Shown in pieces: positions 8,883-19,402 of a stretch of DNA of 64,000 nucleotides (positions are counted from its first letter, which is position 1; each line of letters starts with the position of its first letter). Where the stretch lies: contig NC_086176.1 in the NCBI RefSeq assembly GCF_023053635.1, positions 70,814,536 through 70,878,535 on the forward strand. The letters are read 5' to 3'. The notes beneath the pieces are model-generated. The model worked only from the letters and a program-made list of their open reading frames with translations. It was not told the origin of the DNA and ran no database searches. This DNA comes from Elgaria multicarinata webbii (taxonomy: Eukaryota; Chordata; Lepidosauria; Squamata; Anguidae). The position numbers were made by a program, and so were the translations under genes.

Positions 8883-11800
8883 GTAAAAATAATATAATGA
8901 TCTTGGGAATTCAGGGTGCTACAATGTGTGTTGAGTAGCAATTTATATCCCAGAAGGCTAGGGCCAAACGACATTTGGCCTGATAGGTGCTTCTTATCAG
9001 GAATTGCATCACGGATATACAGAATAAAACCAATCTTGATTTTATTCTAAAGACGAACGTATTTTGCATTAAGAAATCTAACTGTTGTACACAAAATTAT
9101 ATAAATCACGAGCAGTACATGTTTGCCTGCTTCATTCTAATTCATGTGTCCGTTGAGTTCTTGGCTTCAACCTGGGTTGTCATTGGAGATGTTTCTACAG
9201 ATGCTTCCGCCTTCTTAGGAGCAGTGGGCGATGACTAAGGAAGAAGCATGTTGGAGGTGACATCCCATCTTTTGAAATTCCCTCTCCAGGAAGGCTCTCC
9301 TGGTGCTTGCTTTGTTGTCATTTTGACACCAGGCAACCTTTTTATTGTCCCAGACATTTAAACTTTGTGTACTGTGGTAGTTTTTCAATGGCCTGTTCAG
9401 AAGACACCTTAAACCACAGCTTTAACCATGGGGAATAAAGCCTTATTCCCCATGGTTAAAGCCGTGGTTTAAGGTGTCTTCTGAACAGAGCCAATCTCTG
9501 TCATGCTGCTTTGAATTTGTATTGCTGGGCTTGCTGTTTTTTTGTTTTAATTGTGTTTTTTTATTATATTGTATTGAACTGCATTTATCCTACTTATAAG
9601 CCGTCCTGGGAATACAGTAGTGTTGGAGGACATAAATTTAGCAAACACAATAAACTCATATCTGCATGTTTTCAAATACAATTCCCAAGAAGAATAAACG
9701 CTGAGATTTTTCAGTCCAAATTCTATGCATACAAAACCCCTTAGTAAATAACGCTGACTGTGCTGACCACCAAGTTGAACTTTATGTCCCTGTTTCAGAA
9801 TAAACTCATCTGTCTGTCTTGATCAGGCAAGCTGTGAAATATTCTTGAATAATTTTGAACAACCTGAACTAGGCACAACTACCATAAAATAGTATAAAAT
9901 AATAACACTATTTACATAAATTTTCTCTTTCAGGTAATAAGCTCTACTATGTGGGAAAAGACAAGAATCAAATGCGCCTGGTAATTCTTTCAGATGAAGA
10001 GAAGAATAAAGTGTTAGAAAAGTGTCATGAAAATCATGCAGGTCCACATCATGGCATATCAAGGACACTAACTCTGGTGGAATCTCGATATTACTGGACA
10101 TCAGTAACCAGTGATGTCAAACAGTGGGTATGGGTCATACTAACATCATATCTTGCCAGTGTTAATGAAATCTCAGTGATAATATCAGCTAACTGAGTCT
10201 TTACAATCGTCTTTGCATGATACGGTATTCACAGAACAATCCTGTCAAGATTTTCTCTTGCATAGTTAAGCAGATTTTTCTCAGCTGGTTTTACTTATTA
10301 GAGGTTCCAGATGTGGAGTCAAGTCTTGCTACTAAGACTTGCTGCACATAAATGGATAAAATGTCTTCTGCTGTCCAAATCTGTGACATATCAGCGTTTA
10401 AAAGTTATAGATTCCCATACTATAGGCAAATATATTTACACAGATTTTTTTCACAGTGGAGTATTAGGCATGTCTTAACAGACCATTGGTTCAGTGACCA
10501 ATTCAGTATTCTGTAGAGATGGAGTCCATCCCCTCAGATCAACAAGTGAGCCCTGTGAAAAGAGGCATCTATATATCATGTTAGAGTCTAATTATGGGGG
10601 GAAAAACCCACTTGTGGGAGCTGCTGCATTTTTATAGAGCTCTTTTCCTAGAGCTTCCTGTAGCATTAAGCTTACTATAATTAAGAAGCCATTTCATCCT
10701 TACTAGTCTTCATTGGTTGGCATTATTTAATTTACTATCGTTTATGCAGTAAGATAACACACATACAATTTCCACTCTTGAATCTTACCTTTCTCAACAT
10801 GTGCTTCTGTGGCATTCTAGGATGATTTTGTTAATTGTGTATTAATGGAATACATATTAGCTGCAACCCTACACTTTGGAGTAAGCTGATAGCATGTAGC
10901 AACCTGTTCTGGACAAGTTGTCCAGCCACAGCTGAATTGTCATGATGCCAACCAAGAATCTCTCCTTGTTAGCCAGAATGGCTCGATACGATGTCAAGAT
11001 GTCAACATGTGCTGGAAAAGCTGTGGCTCTGCTGACTTTGAGCAGCTGTGCTGGTTCTTTAAGCCTTCTAAGAGATAAATGAAAGCTTCTCTTGCCGATG
11101 TGAAGAGACCTCAAGCTGATATTGTTTATTGTAACTGTAGATGAGGGTCTGTTTGACATTTATAGCTGCTAATTATAATAGCACAAGAATGTAGAACATA
11201 TTTCTTCTGTTTTATCAGAATAAGAGAAATCTGAATAACATTTTACCCCAAAAATGAATAGGATTAACATTAACCCTTTCATTACTTTTCTCCCAGGTGT
11301 ATGCTTGCCAGCATTGCCAGGTGACAAAGAATACTGCTATTGTAGAGTCCAATTTTGACGCTATTAAGGCAGAGGACCCATGGACTGTAGTTACTGTAGA
11401 CCTATTGGGACCTTTCAATGCCACCAGGACAAACCATGTGTATGCCATCCTCCTGACAGATGTCCTTACTAAGTGGGCTGTGGTTTTGCCACTGCGTGAC
11501 CTCTCAGCATCTGAAGTAGCTAAAGCAATTGTCAATGCATTATTTTGTTATGGACCACCTCAAAAAATAGTTATAAATCAGGGAGAAGAGTTTGTTCATC
11601 AGGTAAGGAGAGGGAGCTTTGCTGAGGGGAAGTGTGCTTCATAATGTTTCATTGAGGGGAGGGGTGAAGCCAAGCGTGGTACGATGAGTATATTATTCAA
11701 TGTGTTTTTAAATTTCTAAATTTGAACAACCACAGTAAGAGTGCAGTGCTATCCAGATGCTCGTCAGCCTCCAGACTTGGAGGCTGATTGGCATCCTGTG

Positions 11801-14800
11801 CAGAGTAGGAGGAGCACAGAGGCAACCTTTGCCTCTGAGCTCCTCCCACTCTGCATTTTTGCTAGACAGGTGTTTTTGTCCGTCTAGCTGCGGCTCTGTG
11901 GAGGGGGAGGGAAGGAGGCTGGAGATAGCCTATATCCCTGCTTCCTCAGTCTGGTCCCCTCCCTGCCCACAGAAACGTCCCCTTTCAGTCCTCTGCGGGG
12001 TTGCTTTTGTGAGTTCAGAGGCAGCCGCCACAATTCCCTCCATGCCAGCTACGAGGGGGAGGTGAGCTCAGACTCTGGAGTCTGAGGTCAGAGTGCACTC
12101 TCCAATGGATACTGGAATCTGAACAATCCTATCCCCCCGCCCCCACAAGCACTGTTTAGGGGGTCTAAGGATTGCTCTTCCCCATGACTCCGTATCCCAA
12201 AAGAGAAATTGAACTGAAAAATTTCAGTACCTTTACAGAATCCCTATTCTTCAAAATCACTTATATCAAGATGAATATAATTGGCTAAACAATTTTCTTC
12301 TCAAATTATTTTTGAGGGGAGGTGGAATTACTTAGTAATCATAATATGTATGAATAGCAGTATCTCTCTTGGGTTACAGGTTTTAAAGTATAGTTCATTA
12401 GTACCTTTTAAAATAAATTATTACTACAGCATAAGCTTTCATTGGTTTCAGCTTACATCTTTATATGAAGATGTGGAATCAAATCTGAAACCATACCTGT
12501 AAATCAAGGGTGGGCAACTAGTGGTCCTCCACATGTTTTGTCCAAAACTCCCTTTACCCGTCATCATTGGTTATGCTGACAAGGACTGATGGTAGTTGTA
12601 GGCCAAAACGTCCGGAGGACCACAAGTTGCATACTCCTGCTGTAGATCCTTATGTTCTTGGCATTTACTTTTGTAAATAATAAAGCTAGAACATATTGAA
12701 GTTCTGAAATTAGATGGTGTGGAACTTCACTGCTATTTCAAAGGACAATTTCAAGTTGCCTGGTAGAATAACTGCAATATGGATTTTTTTTTAAAGGTCA
12801 ACCATGAGCTATTTGAATTCTTTGGGACAAAGGAATTAATATTGCCATATCCTCAACTTGATCATGAGAATGAAATTGGCAAGACCATCAGATCTTTCCT
12901 TCTTAAATACTGTACAGAGCATGCCAAAGACTGGGATGAGCATTTACAAGTGATTGCATATGCATTCAATTTGATTCATTCAGTACGTATGAACAACATA
13001 GTATCTCTTGTGTGAACTGGGGCAGAATGCTCTTTGTGATCACAGTGTCAAAAATAACATTTCCCCTTTTTCTTCCTTCTCCTTTTATAAAGGAAACTAA
13101 TCAGAACACACCATATTTCCAAATGTTTAAGCGAAATCCTTATATGCCTTCAACTTTAAGTATGGTTCAAGAAGGAGAGAGTGACTGTGTATTCGCCAGA
13201 ATCGTAAGTGCAGTTAAACAAGCTGACAGAGCAGTGCAGGAAAAGACAATTTCAAGCTGCCAGGTAAATCTCTTCCCTCCTTTGTTAGAAAATAATAATC
13301 AAGAGTCAGTGAATTCTGTAATTCAAAGAAAAATAAAATACATGAATGATAAATATTGAGTACATCTGCTTGTGTCTTTCATGCATTCTTAATTTCAACT
13401 TTTACAGCCAAAGCAGGCACAGTGTGTCGGAATAAGTCTCATCCAAGACTCCAAAACCTATGGAGAAAGGCTCATCCCTGTAGTGTGGGACTCTCTGACA
13501 CAGCACTAGGTTCCCTTTGTATGCAATGCACAGAGACAGCAACTTTAGATGAAATAAGTAAAGTAAGGTTAGCTTTATTCAGAGAACTTCATTTGGAAAA
13601 TAGGAAAATGAGCAAAGATTTATTATTGAGTAAAGGTCATTTATTATTTAGACATATATAGCTCTGAATGTCACAAAAAAACACAATTCAGTTTCAGATT
13701 ACACAGCTGATTGCCTCATGGGTTTTGAACCATGCAAGAATTGTCTTCTGATCCATCAATTAAAAAATACATAACACCATCTGTTATCCTAAGGACATCT
13801 TGCAATGGTATATGTAGATCCAGTGATTCCTAGATTCAGAATGCCTATCAAGTTGCTGGTTCAGTGACCTATAGTACGTTGTTGTTTATTCGTTCAGTCG
13901 TTTCCGACTCTTTGTGACTTCATGGACCAGCCCACGCCAGAGCTTTCTGTCGGCCGTTGCCACCCCTAGCTCCCCAAGGTCAAGTCTGTCACCTCCAGAA
14001 TATCATCCATCCATCTTGCCCTTGGTCGGCCCCTCTTCCTTTTGCCTTCCACTTTCCCTAGCATCAGCCTCTTCTCCAGGGTATCCTGTCTTCTCATTAT
14101 GTGGCCAAAGTACTTCAGTTTTGCCTTTAATACCATTCCCTCAAGTGAGCAGTCTGGCTTTATTTCCTGGAGTATGGACTGGTTTGATCTTCTTGCAGTC
14201 CAAGGCACTCTCAGAATTTTCCTCCAACACCACAGTTCAAAAGCATCTATCTTCCTTCGCTCAGCTTTCCTTATGGTCCAGCTCTCGCAGCCATAGGTTA
14301 CTACGGGGAATTACCATTGCTTTAACTATGCGGACCTTTGTTGTCAGTGTGGTGTCTCTGCTCTTAACTATTTTATCAAGATTTGTCATTGCTCTCTTCC
14401 CAAGAAGTAAACGTCTTCTGATTTCCTGGCTGCAGTCAGCGTCTGCAGTAATCTTTGCGCCCAGAAATACAAAGTCTGTCACTGCCTCCATGTTTTCTCC
14501 CTCTATTTGCCAGTTATCAATCAAGCTGGTTGCCATAATCTTGTTTTTTTTGAGGCTATGGCATCATATAGCATCATATGGCATCATATAGGCTATGGCA
14601 TATTAACAAACAGGTCATCTTTCTTTCTGTTGTAATAAGACAGGATAATATTAAAATATACCTATATATGGCACAATGGAGAGTACAAGAAGCCACGTCA
14701 GTATGACTCCTGCCAAGTATGTAAGTGTTATTTCCACCTATGCTGGTTTTGTGAGTTTCCACATGTGCAGTAAAACCGAAGAGTAACATAAACCAAGGCC

Positions 14801-16762
14801 AGGCTCCATCTCAATTGCACGTATCAAATGCACTGAAAAAGCACATCAGTCTTTGAAGAACTGTACACACTTAGACCAAAAGTTCTAACTAATAAGTTGT
14901 TTTTCTTTATAGGATTTAAAGAAAATGTCTGTGGAACAGCAGAGTAGGAACAAGGGCCATATTAGGAAGAAGCCAAAGCAACTAGATTCTTTTCTCAAAG
15001 TTGGACATGAAGTTCTTAGACAAAGGAGTAACTTGTGGAAAGACGGCCGTTTCAAGTCTGAATGGGTTGGTCCCTGTATTATAGACTCCATCACTGATAA
15101 TGGCTGTGCCATATTAAGAGATGCTGCAGGCTCAAGATTGAAGAGGCCCATCAAAATATCTCATCTTAAACCATATATAAGAGGTTCATATAAACAAGGT
15201 GAAAGTTATTTCTAATATTTCCCAGTGACTTTTTTTCTTTTGTTAACTAATGGAACAATTAACGAAGACCCACAAAAGGTGTACACTTTGATGTTCTCTA
15301 GTCTTATGTCGGTGTACTGCCTTCAGTTTTCTTTTTTCTTTTCAAGTGTGCAAATTTTGGGAGGAGTTTAAAAACCAACATTTTCCTGCCCTGTAAAATT
15401 GGGGTCCTGCCCTGCCCCCCAGACCCATAGAGTGAGCATGTACAATTGTATGTTTTGGGAGTGGGGCAGTACACCCACTACACTGACTGTGGGACCCATG
15501 TCGAGGTTTAAGGGAGACTTGAAAATATATCACTGTTCAGTGTGAAATGTTTTGTGCATGTTGCCCAGAAAGGCATGTTGTCTGAGAAGAGAATTAACTT
15601 GAATATTTTTGAATGTAATCACAAAAGTCACGCTCAAATGAAATATGAGTTGTGAAGAGTACTTCCTCTCTTTTTCACCTTTATTAGATTATTCTGCTTA
15701 ATCTAGGCAGCAAAACTAATGAATAATTGAATGCCTTGGATGTTTTTTAAAGCACTTGCACTAAGTCCATCTCTTAAAATATTCCATTCATTTGTTCAGA
15801 AGATGAATATTTTTATGACATCAGTAAACAATTTTGGCTTTTTGGCTTAGTTTGGGGAAGATAATTGAAATGTAATTTTGATCTCCACTCTACTTATGAT
15901 AGGACTAGCAATTTCATTTTCTTTAGTGCTGTTTCATTTACTCTAAACTTTCCCTGAGTCATTGGGTATGATATTTAGAAAGGAGATGACAGCAGCATAG
16001 TTTAAAGATCTGAATTGCAACACAATAAGTCTGTATTCTGATGGGGTTTAGTATCTTGACTAGGTTTGCAAGGAAGCTCCTCACTAGAAAATGTAATCCA
16101 TGCCTTTATAACCAGATAAATGTACAAATCCCATTACCATCAAATACCTCTACTAACTAAAACTAATGAATATGCAAAGATTTGGGATCTATAGGAACAA
16201 TAAAAAGGAAAGGAGAGAACAGAAAAAGTCTAGGAACCCTTTGACCTGTTCCAGAATGAGCTGCAGGCCAATTGCTCTCCCTTCCTTGACTTCTTGTTGT
16301 ACCCTGAGGGAATTTCCACATCCTCATCTTTTTATAGGCCTTTCTTTTCCCTTTATGGAAACAAAAGTGGGATAGGGATACAAGAGTGCCTGTGTTGCTA
16401 CTTCTAAATTACGCTCTCTCTTCCTGGGTTCAAAGGTGCATGGTGCAGTTGGCTCAAGTTTCCCCCCAGCTGTTTTACATCCTTGCCTGTATAACTGATG
16501 TCTGGCCAGTGGAATCCCCTCCTGATAATGCTCAGGTTAGCTAAAATAATCTCTAACCAAAATGTGTTTGCCTATTGCAGATAGCAGCTACGTTTGGAAA
16601 AATGCCATCATGGTTGACCATGACTATGTTGGTTCATTTGAAATGTCCACAGAGCAGAGCTCAGAGGAAACATGTTCTGCAAAAGGACCTCCTACCCCTG
16701 TACCTGATGACACCCTGCTGGGAAAGGACCTTGAATTCTCAGAATGTAAAAGTATTGCATAG
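8744..16762 (+). CDS. GIN1: GIN1, gypsy retrotransposon integrase 1 (domesticated host gene, whole gene span)
   Basis: Seven coding exons join as 8744-8882, 9934-10127, 11297-11602, 12797-12982, 13093-13263, 14913-15198 and 16581-16762. All have GT/AG borders and matching phases, and together give 487 codons plus a stop, against about 522 residues in the human protein. The product matches vertebrate GIN1: a basic N-terminus (MVRSGKNGGLHLKQ), an integrase zinc-binding segment with HH (about residues 81-86) and CQHC (115-118), an integrase core beginning near TVDLLGP (144-150), and a conserved C-terminal stretch around WKDGRFKSEWVGPC. GIN1 descends from a transposon or Ty3-type integrase but is a conserved single-copy host gene. 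Its active site looks only partly kept, as expected for a non-transposing protein. Its cellular role is not established. The short C-terminus diverges most from human. It converges on PAM. Confidence 0.93.
8912..8984. repeat. 72 bp direct repeat, copy 2
   Basis: This is the partner of 7086-7157. It lies 29 bp downstream of the end of GIN1 coding exon 1. Confidence 0.5.
9390..9492. mobile_element. 103 bp foldback MITE, copy B
   Basis: This is the same family as 6474-6572. GGCCTGTTCAGAAGACACC is mirrored by GGTGTCTTCTGAACAGAGCC, with an almost perfect stem through the centre. AAT flanks both sides (9387-9389 and 9493-9495), a 3 bp duplication. Confidence 0.7.
9934..10127 (+). CDS. GIN1: GIN1 coding exon 2 (zinc-binding region)
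   Basis: The exon follows TTTCTCTTTCAG and encodes GNKLYYVGKDKNQ through DVKQW (residues 47-111). It carries the two histidine positions of the integrase H2C2 finger within CHENHAGPHHGIS. It ends in phase 0 before GTATGG. Confidence 0.93.
10128..11296 (+). other. GIN1: GIN1 intron 2
   Basis: About 1.17 kb of AT-rich intron. I see no exon, clear transposon end or RNA gene in it. The minus-strand frame at 10869-11159 has no recognisable product. Confidence 0.55.
11297..11602 (+). CDS. GIN1: GIN1 coding exon 3 (integrase core)
   Basis: The exon follows TTTTCTCCCAG and encodes residues 112-213, from VYACQHC, the cysteine pair of the finger, through TVDLLGPF and YGPPQKIV. This is the RNase H-like integrase core. 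It ends in phase 0 before GTAAGG. Confidence 0.94.
11740..12170. repeat. GC-rich dispersed repeat, loose copy 3
   Basis: In intron 3, this segment is CpG- and C-rich, with a CCTCCAGACTTGGAGG hairpin near the left end, a GCTAGACAGGTG block like copies 1 and 2, and AAGGATTGCTC at the right end. No gene is supported in it, although a 102-codon frame runs through. Confidence 0.4.
12506..12640. mobile_element. Foldback element around GTGGTCCTCC / GGAGGACCAC
   Basis: AAGGGTGGGCAACTAGTGGT at the left is roughly inverted to ACCACAAGTTGCATACTCCT at the right. The middle carries the TGGTAGTTGTAGGCC motif shared with 8525-8612 and 30080-30190. Confidence 0.5.
12797..12982 (+). CDS. GIN1: GIN1 coding exon 4 (integrase core, distal)
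   Basis: The exon starts after TTTTTTAAAG and encodes residues 214-275, VNHELFEFFGTKE to AYAFNLIHS. This is the end of the integrase core and aligns well with human GIN1. It is phase 0 at both ends, with donor GTACGT. Confidence 0.92.
13093..13263 (+). CDS. GIN1: GIN1 coding exon 5
   Basis: The exon follows TTTATAAAG and encodes residues 276-332, ETNQNTPYFQMFKRNPYMP to TISSCQ. The NTPYFQMF.RNPYMP block is the best GIN1 signature in it. It is phase 0 at both ends, with donor GTAAAT. Confidence 0.92.
13264..14912 (+). other. GIN1: GIN1 intron 5 with BovB insertion
   Basis: A BovB LINE fragment fills 13876-14545. The left part (13264-13875) is AT-rich, with no assigned element. Just right of the BovB, short tandem GCATCATATA units occur at about 14565-14600, perhaps slippage at the insertion edge. 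Confidence 0.55.
13876..14545 (-). mobile_element. RTE/BovB LINE 3' fragment
   Basis: The minus strand encodes the C-terminal part of the BovB reverse transcriptase in two frames: FVFLGAKITADADCSQEIRR and KAMTNLDKIVKSRDTTL (14536-14261), then PWTARRSNQSILQEIKPDCS, YFGHIMRR and GKRKRGRPRARWMDD (14208-13966). The 3' end carries the family signature CGTTTCCGACTCTTTGTGAC read in reverse. The copy is 5'-truncated and has at least one frame change between the two blocks, so it is dead. RTE/BovB elements are abundant in squamates and ruminants and known for horizontal transfer. Confidence 0.9.
14913..15198 (+). CDS. GIN1: GIN1 coding exon 6
   Basis: The exon follows TTTTCTTTATAG and encodes residues 333-427: a basic linker ending RKKPKQLDSF, then LKVGHEVLRQR, WKDGRFKSEWVGPC and RLKRPIKISHLKPYIRG. 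This is the SH3-like C-terminal part of integrase-type proteins. It ends AACAAG before GTGAAAG with one base left over. Confidence 0.93.
15199..16580 (+). other. GIN1: GIN1 intron 6
   Basis: About 1.4 kb of AT-rich intron with a pyrimidine run near 15330. I see no second gene and no well-defined transposon. Confidence 0.5.
16581..16762 (+). CDS. GIN1: GIN1 terminal coding exon 7
   Basis: The exon follows GCCTATTGCAG and opens with SSYVWKNAIMVDHDYVGSFE, where VDHDYVG matches human ADHDYIG. The rest is a weakly conserved Ser/Thr/Pro-rich tail ending in TAG at 16760-16762. It is shorter than the human tail. Confidence 0.88.
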
Positions 16763-17640
16763 CCAAAATTTTCAAACCCAGACTCCACTGAGTCAAGTTA
16801 CTACAAACACAAAGCAGTGCTTTGCAGCTTACTACACTCTCCAAAATAAGACTGAGGCTACTTGACTCTTGAATAGTAAAGCATCATTGGAATAAATGGT
16901 ACTGAGCTTGTCTACGTTGTGTAAAGATCTCTACTATTCTTTGTTTCCTTCGTCAAGAATTAATCACTGGGCTGTTTTAGGCTTAGCTAGTTGGTTTCTT
17001 ACAAAGGTTGTGTTTGCACATCCATGAGCAGTAGTAAGTCTCAGGCTTGTGCATTCCTTCCTCTCATCTCTTCCATTGGTGCAGCCACAAGGGGCAGGGG
17101 GAGCCATCAGCTTTCAGTATACAGACTTGGACAAGTTGTAATTTTAATGTTAATGATTGTTTAGCCAACTTCCAACAGTGGACAATGATCCTGATTTATA
17201 CCAGTAAACCAGTGGTGGGGAACAATTTTTGTTGAGAGCTGCATTCCCTCAGATGTCATCTGCTGCAGACTGCGTGCAGGGCCACTCCATTTCTTCCTCC
17301 CTGCCCAGTGGGTACATTCCTGCAAGAGGTCTGAATTAATTCTTTGGACCACAGATTGACCATCCTTGCCCTAACCATAGTTCTTGGGTCGGACATAAAG
17401 AGTAACTGCAGTTATCTGAAAGTGAAAGCTTTCAGTCTCCTCCTCGTGGCTGGAGGAGAAAAGAGGGAGGGAAGCGCTGTTCCACATCTTGCTAAGCTAT
17501 GATTTAGCATTGTGTGCAAACCAGGCCACTATGATGGGCTAACAAATGAACAGAATTTTACATTTGTACATGCATGTAGTTGTCTTTTTGTCACACTTAT
17601 AAAGACTATTGTGAAATAAAATGGTTACCATGGAATTGGT
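16763..17640 (+). other. GIN1: GIN1 3' UTR (probable)
   Basis: Two AATAAA signals are present, at 16891-16896 and 17615-17620, so a short and a long UTR are both possible. The long form would include a repeat-like stretch at 17210-17375 that begins CAGTGGTGGGGAAC. Confidence 0.5.
17615..17620 (+). terminator. GIN1: Candidate distal GIN1 poly-A signal
   Basis: AATAAA lies about 850 bp past the stop, in GTGAAATAAAATGG. The alternative is AATAAA at 16891. I cannot tell which is used. Confidence 0.4.
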
Positions 17641-17686
17641 GTGATGTCTTAGTGGCAAGTATTCTGTTCAACCCTCAGCAGTTTTA

Positions 17687-17805
17687 GGCCTTAGCTAGAC
17701 TTAAGGTTTATCCTGGGATCGTCCCGGCCTGTTCCCAGGATCCCCTGTGTGTCATTTAGATGCACAGGGATGATCCTGGGATAAACCTTTGGTCTAACTA
17801 AGGCC
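17687..17805. mobile_element. 119 bp foldback MITE with TTA TSD
   Basis: GGCCTTAGCTAGACTTAAGG is inverted to CCTTTGGTCTAACTAAGGCC, and the arms continue inward through TTTATCCTGGGATCGTCCC. TTA occurs directly on both sides (17684-17686 and 17806-17808), typical of PIF/Harbinger-type insertion. A relative with the same inner block lies at 57130-57280. Confidence 0.75.
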
Positions 17806-17879
17806 TTAGTTTCGTCAAATAAAATCACAACATCTTGTGCACGTTTCATGCAAATCCACTAGTGTGGATTACTTAGCAA

Positions 17880-17990
17880 TACAATGACCCGGTTTTCACG
17901 TCACATCGGCAAATTATGGGTTAATTTGTTGTTGAGTTAACTCTGGGTTGTTTAACCCATAAATAACCCAGAATGACTGGGTATGGAAGT
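17880..17990. repeat. Hairpin repeat around CTGGGTTGTTTAACCC
   Basis: ACTCTGGGTTGTTTAACCC and ATAACCCAGAATG form a hairpin. The CTCTGGGTTGTTTA arm is shared with the hairpin at 41503-41539, so both belong to one repeat family. Confidence 0.45.
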
Positions 17991-18117
17991 CATAACAGTT
18001 TATGAAAGACTCATTTGTAGGTTGTTTATTCAAAGCAGAAAAGGCTCGCACACTCTGTATCCCTGCAAATCATGAGTTAATTAACTAACTACGATTGGCT
18101 GCTGTGGCATGCAAACT

Positions 18118-18300
18118 GCCACAGTGTATGCTTCGCATGTAGAGATTCCCAGATTCAATCTTTGGCAGCTACATCCAAAAGTAAAGAAGCTTTCTGTCCG
18201 ATGTCTTGGAGAACTGCTACCAGAGTTGAGTGTACTGGGCTAAATGCAAGGCAGTCTAGGGCAGTCCTCATGGGTCTCTGATGTGTATGCTCAGAGCAAG
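18118..18300 (+). repeat. Possible tRNA-derived SINE fragment
   Basis: GCTTCGCATGTAGAGATTCC and AGATTCAATCTTTGGCAGC resemble a decayed box B and its surroundings in reptile SINEs. TTGGAGAACTGCTACCAG and CTGGGCTAAATGCAAGGCAG match the body of such elements. Confidence 0.4.
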
Positions 18301-19296
18301 CAAAAGACATGTGTTGCTCAATAAACTGCAAGTTAACTTCAGTGCTTTGTCTTTTGTGCTTTAGTGCTTTTTCATTATATAGCAGATATAATCAGCCTAT
18401 CCCTGAGGTGGTTTTACTTTGTTAGCAAGCTGTCTGTGCTAGCATGCACATTCATTAGAGCTGTTGAAGAGCTTGGTATTTTGAGAATCTCCAAAACAGG
18501 CCATTAAGGCCTTATATTTTGAAGCTTTATTCATTCTTTTCTAAACCTCGTGTTGATAGCCTAGATCCACATGGAGAAATCCTTCTGAGGCATTTTTCAC
18601 AGTATATTATTCTAGTCAAACTAAACAATCATTCCAAACTAGTTAAGAATGGTTATCTAGAATATGATGAGTTATTAGGTAAGCAACAATAAAAGCATAA
18701 AATCAATACTTGATTTTGGTTCCAGACACACTCCTTTCCTAAGCCTGACAAATCATAGCGCATGGGTGTTTTGAAGCTGAAAAAGGCCAATGCCATAAGC
18801 AATAATTTGCCAATTGATACCATGTCCAAATCCAACTCATGAAACAGCTCGAGAGGTTGGCATTACAGGGCAGAGAACTTGTGTGTAAATCCATGTCATA
18901 ATTGGAAAATAATGCTTTCTGTAGCAAAACAATAGTACCAAAATACCTCTCTTACTGACTATAAGGTAGTGCAACATAAGCCCCTGTTACATTTGTATGT
19001 GTTCACTGTTAAAAGAAGTATTGAGAATATGTGAAGGCTCACCATCTTCAGTGTAGATTCAGTTTCATTTGCCTTAGGACCTTGTATTACTAGCTGAATA
19101 TGTTGTTTGGTGTGTAACTTGTGCCATCTGGTGGAGTATTTAAATAACTTGAGGAGAAAATGGAAGACATATTCATAGAATGGTCTGGTTGCTAAACCTA
19201 CATCTGTGCTGTACCATTTCAGGCTACTGTCCTTTTATATAAGTATATCCTAGGTGAAAAGGAGAAGAAACTTAATCATTTGTTTTCTGTGATCGA

Positions 19297-19402
19297 CCGT
19301 ATTTCTTCGATTGTAAGACGCCATCGATTCTAAGACGCACTCCATTTTTAGAGATGTTTATATGGGGGAAAAAGTGCATCTTAGAATCGAAGAAATAGGG
19401 TA
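19297..19402. mobile_element. Foldback MITE with TAAGACGC motif
   Basis: ACCGTATTTCTTCGATTGTA is inverted to the right end GAATCGAAGAAATAGGGTA. The inside holds TTCTAAGACGCAC and its counterpart GTGCATCTTAGAAT around a short centre with TTATATGGGGG. Similar TAAGACGC elements are widespread in vertebrates. Confidence 0.65.

Noticed and set aside
13356-13661. Possible extra GIN1 exon after TTTTACAG at 13408
   Set aside because: Exon 5 (ending 13263) joins exon 6 (14913) directly in phase and matches human GIN1; the intervening frame has no counterpart.
13914-14591. 225-codon plus-strand open frame, the longest in the window
   Set aside because: It is antisense to the BovB reverse transcriptase fragment and has no independent protein similarity.
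18118-18300. Functional tRNA gene suggested by a box B-like motif
   Set aside because: No box A at proper spacing and no cloverleaf; better read as a decayed SINE.
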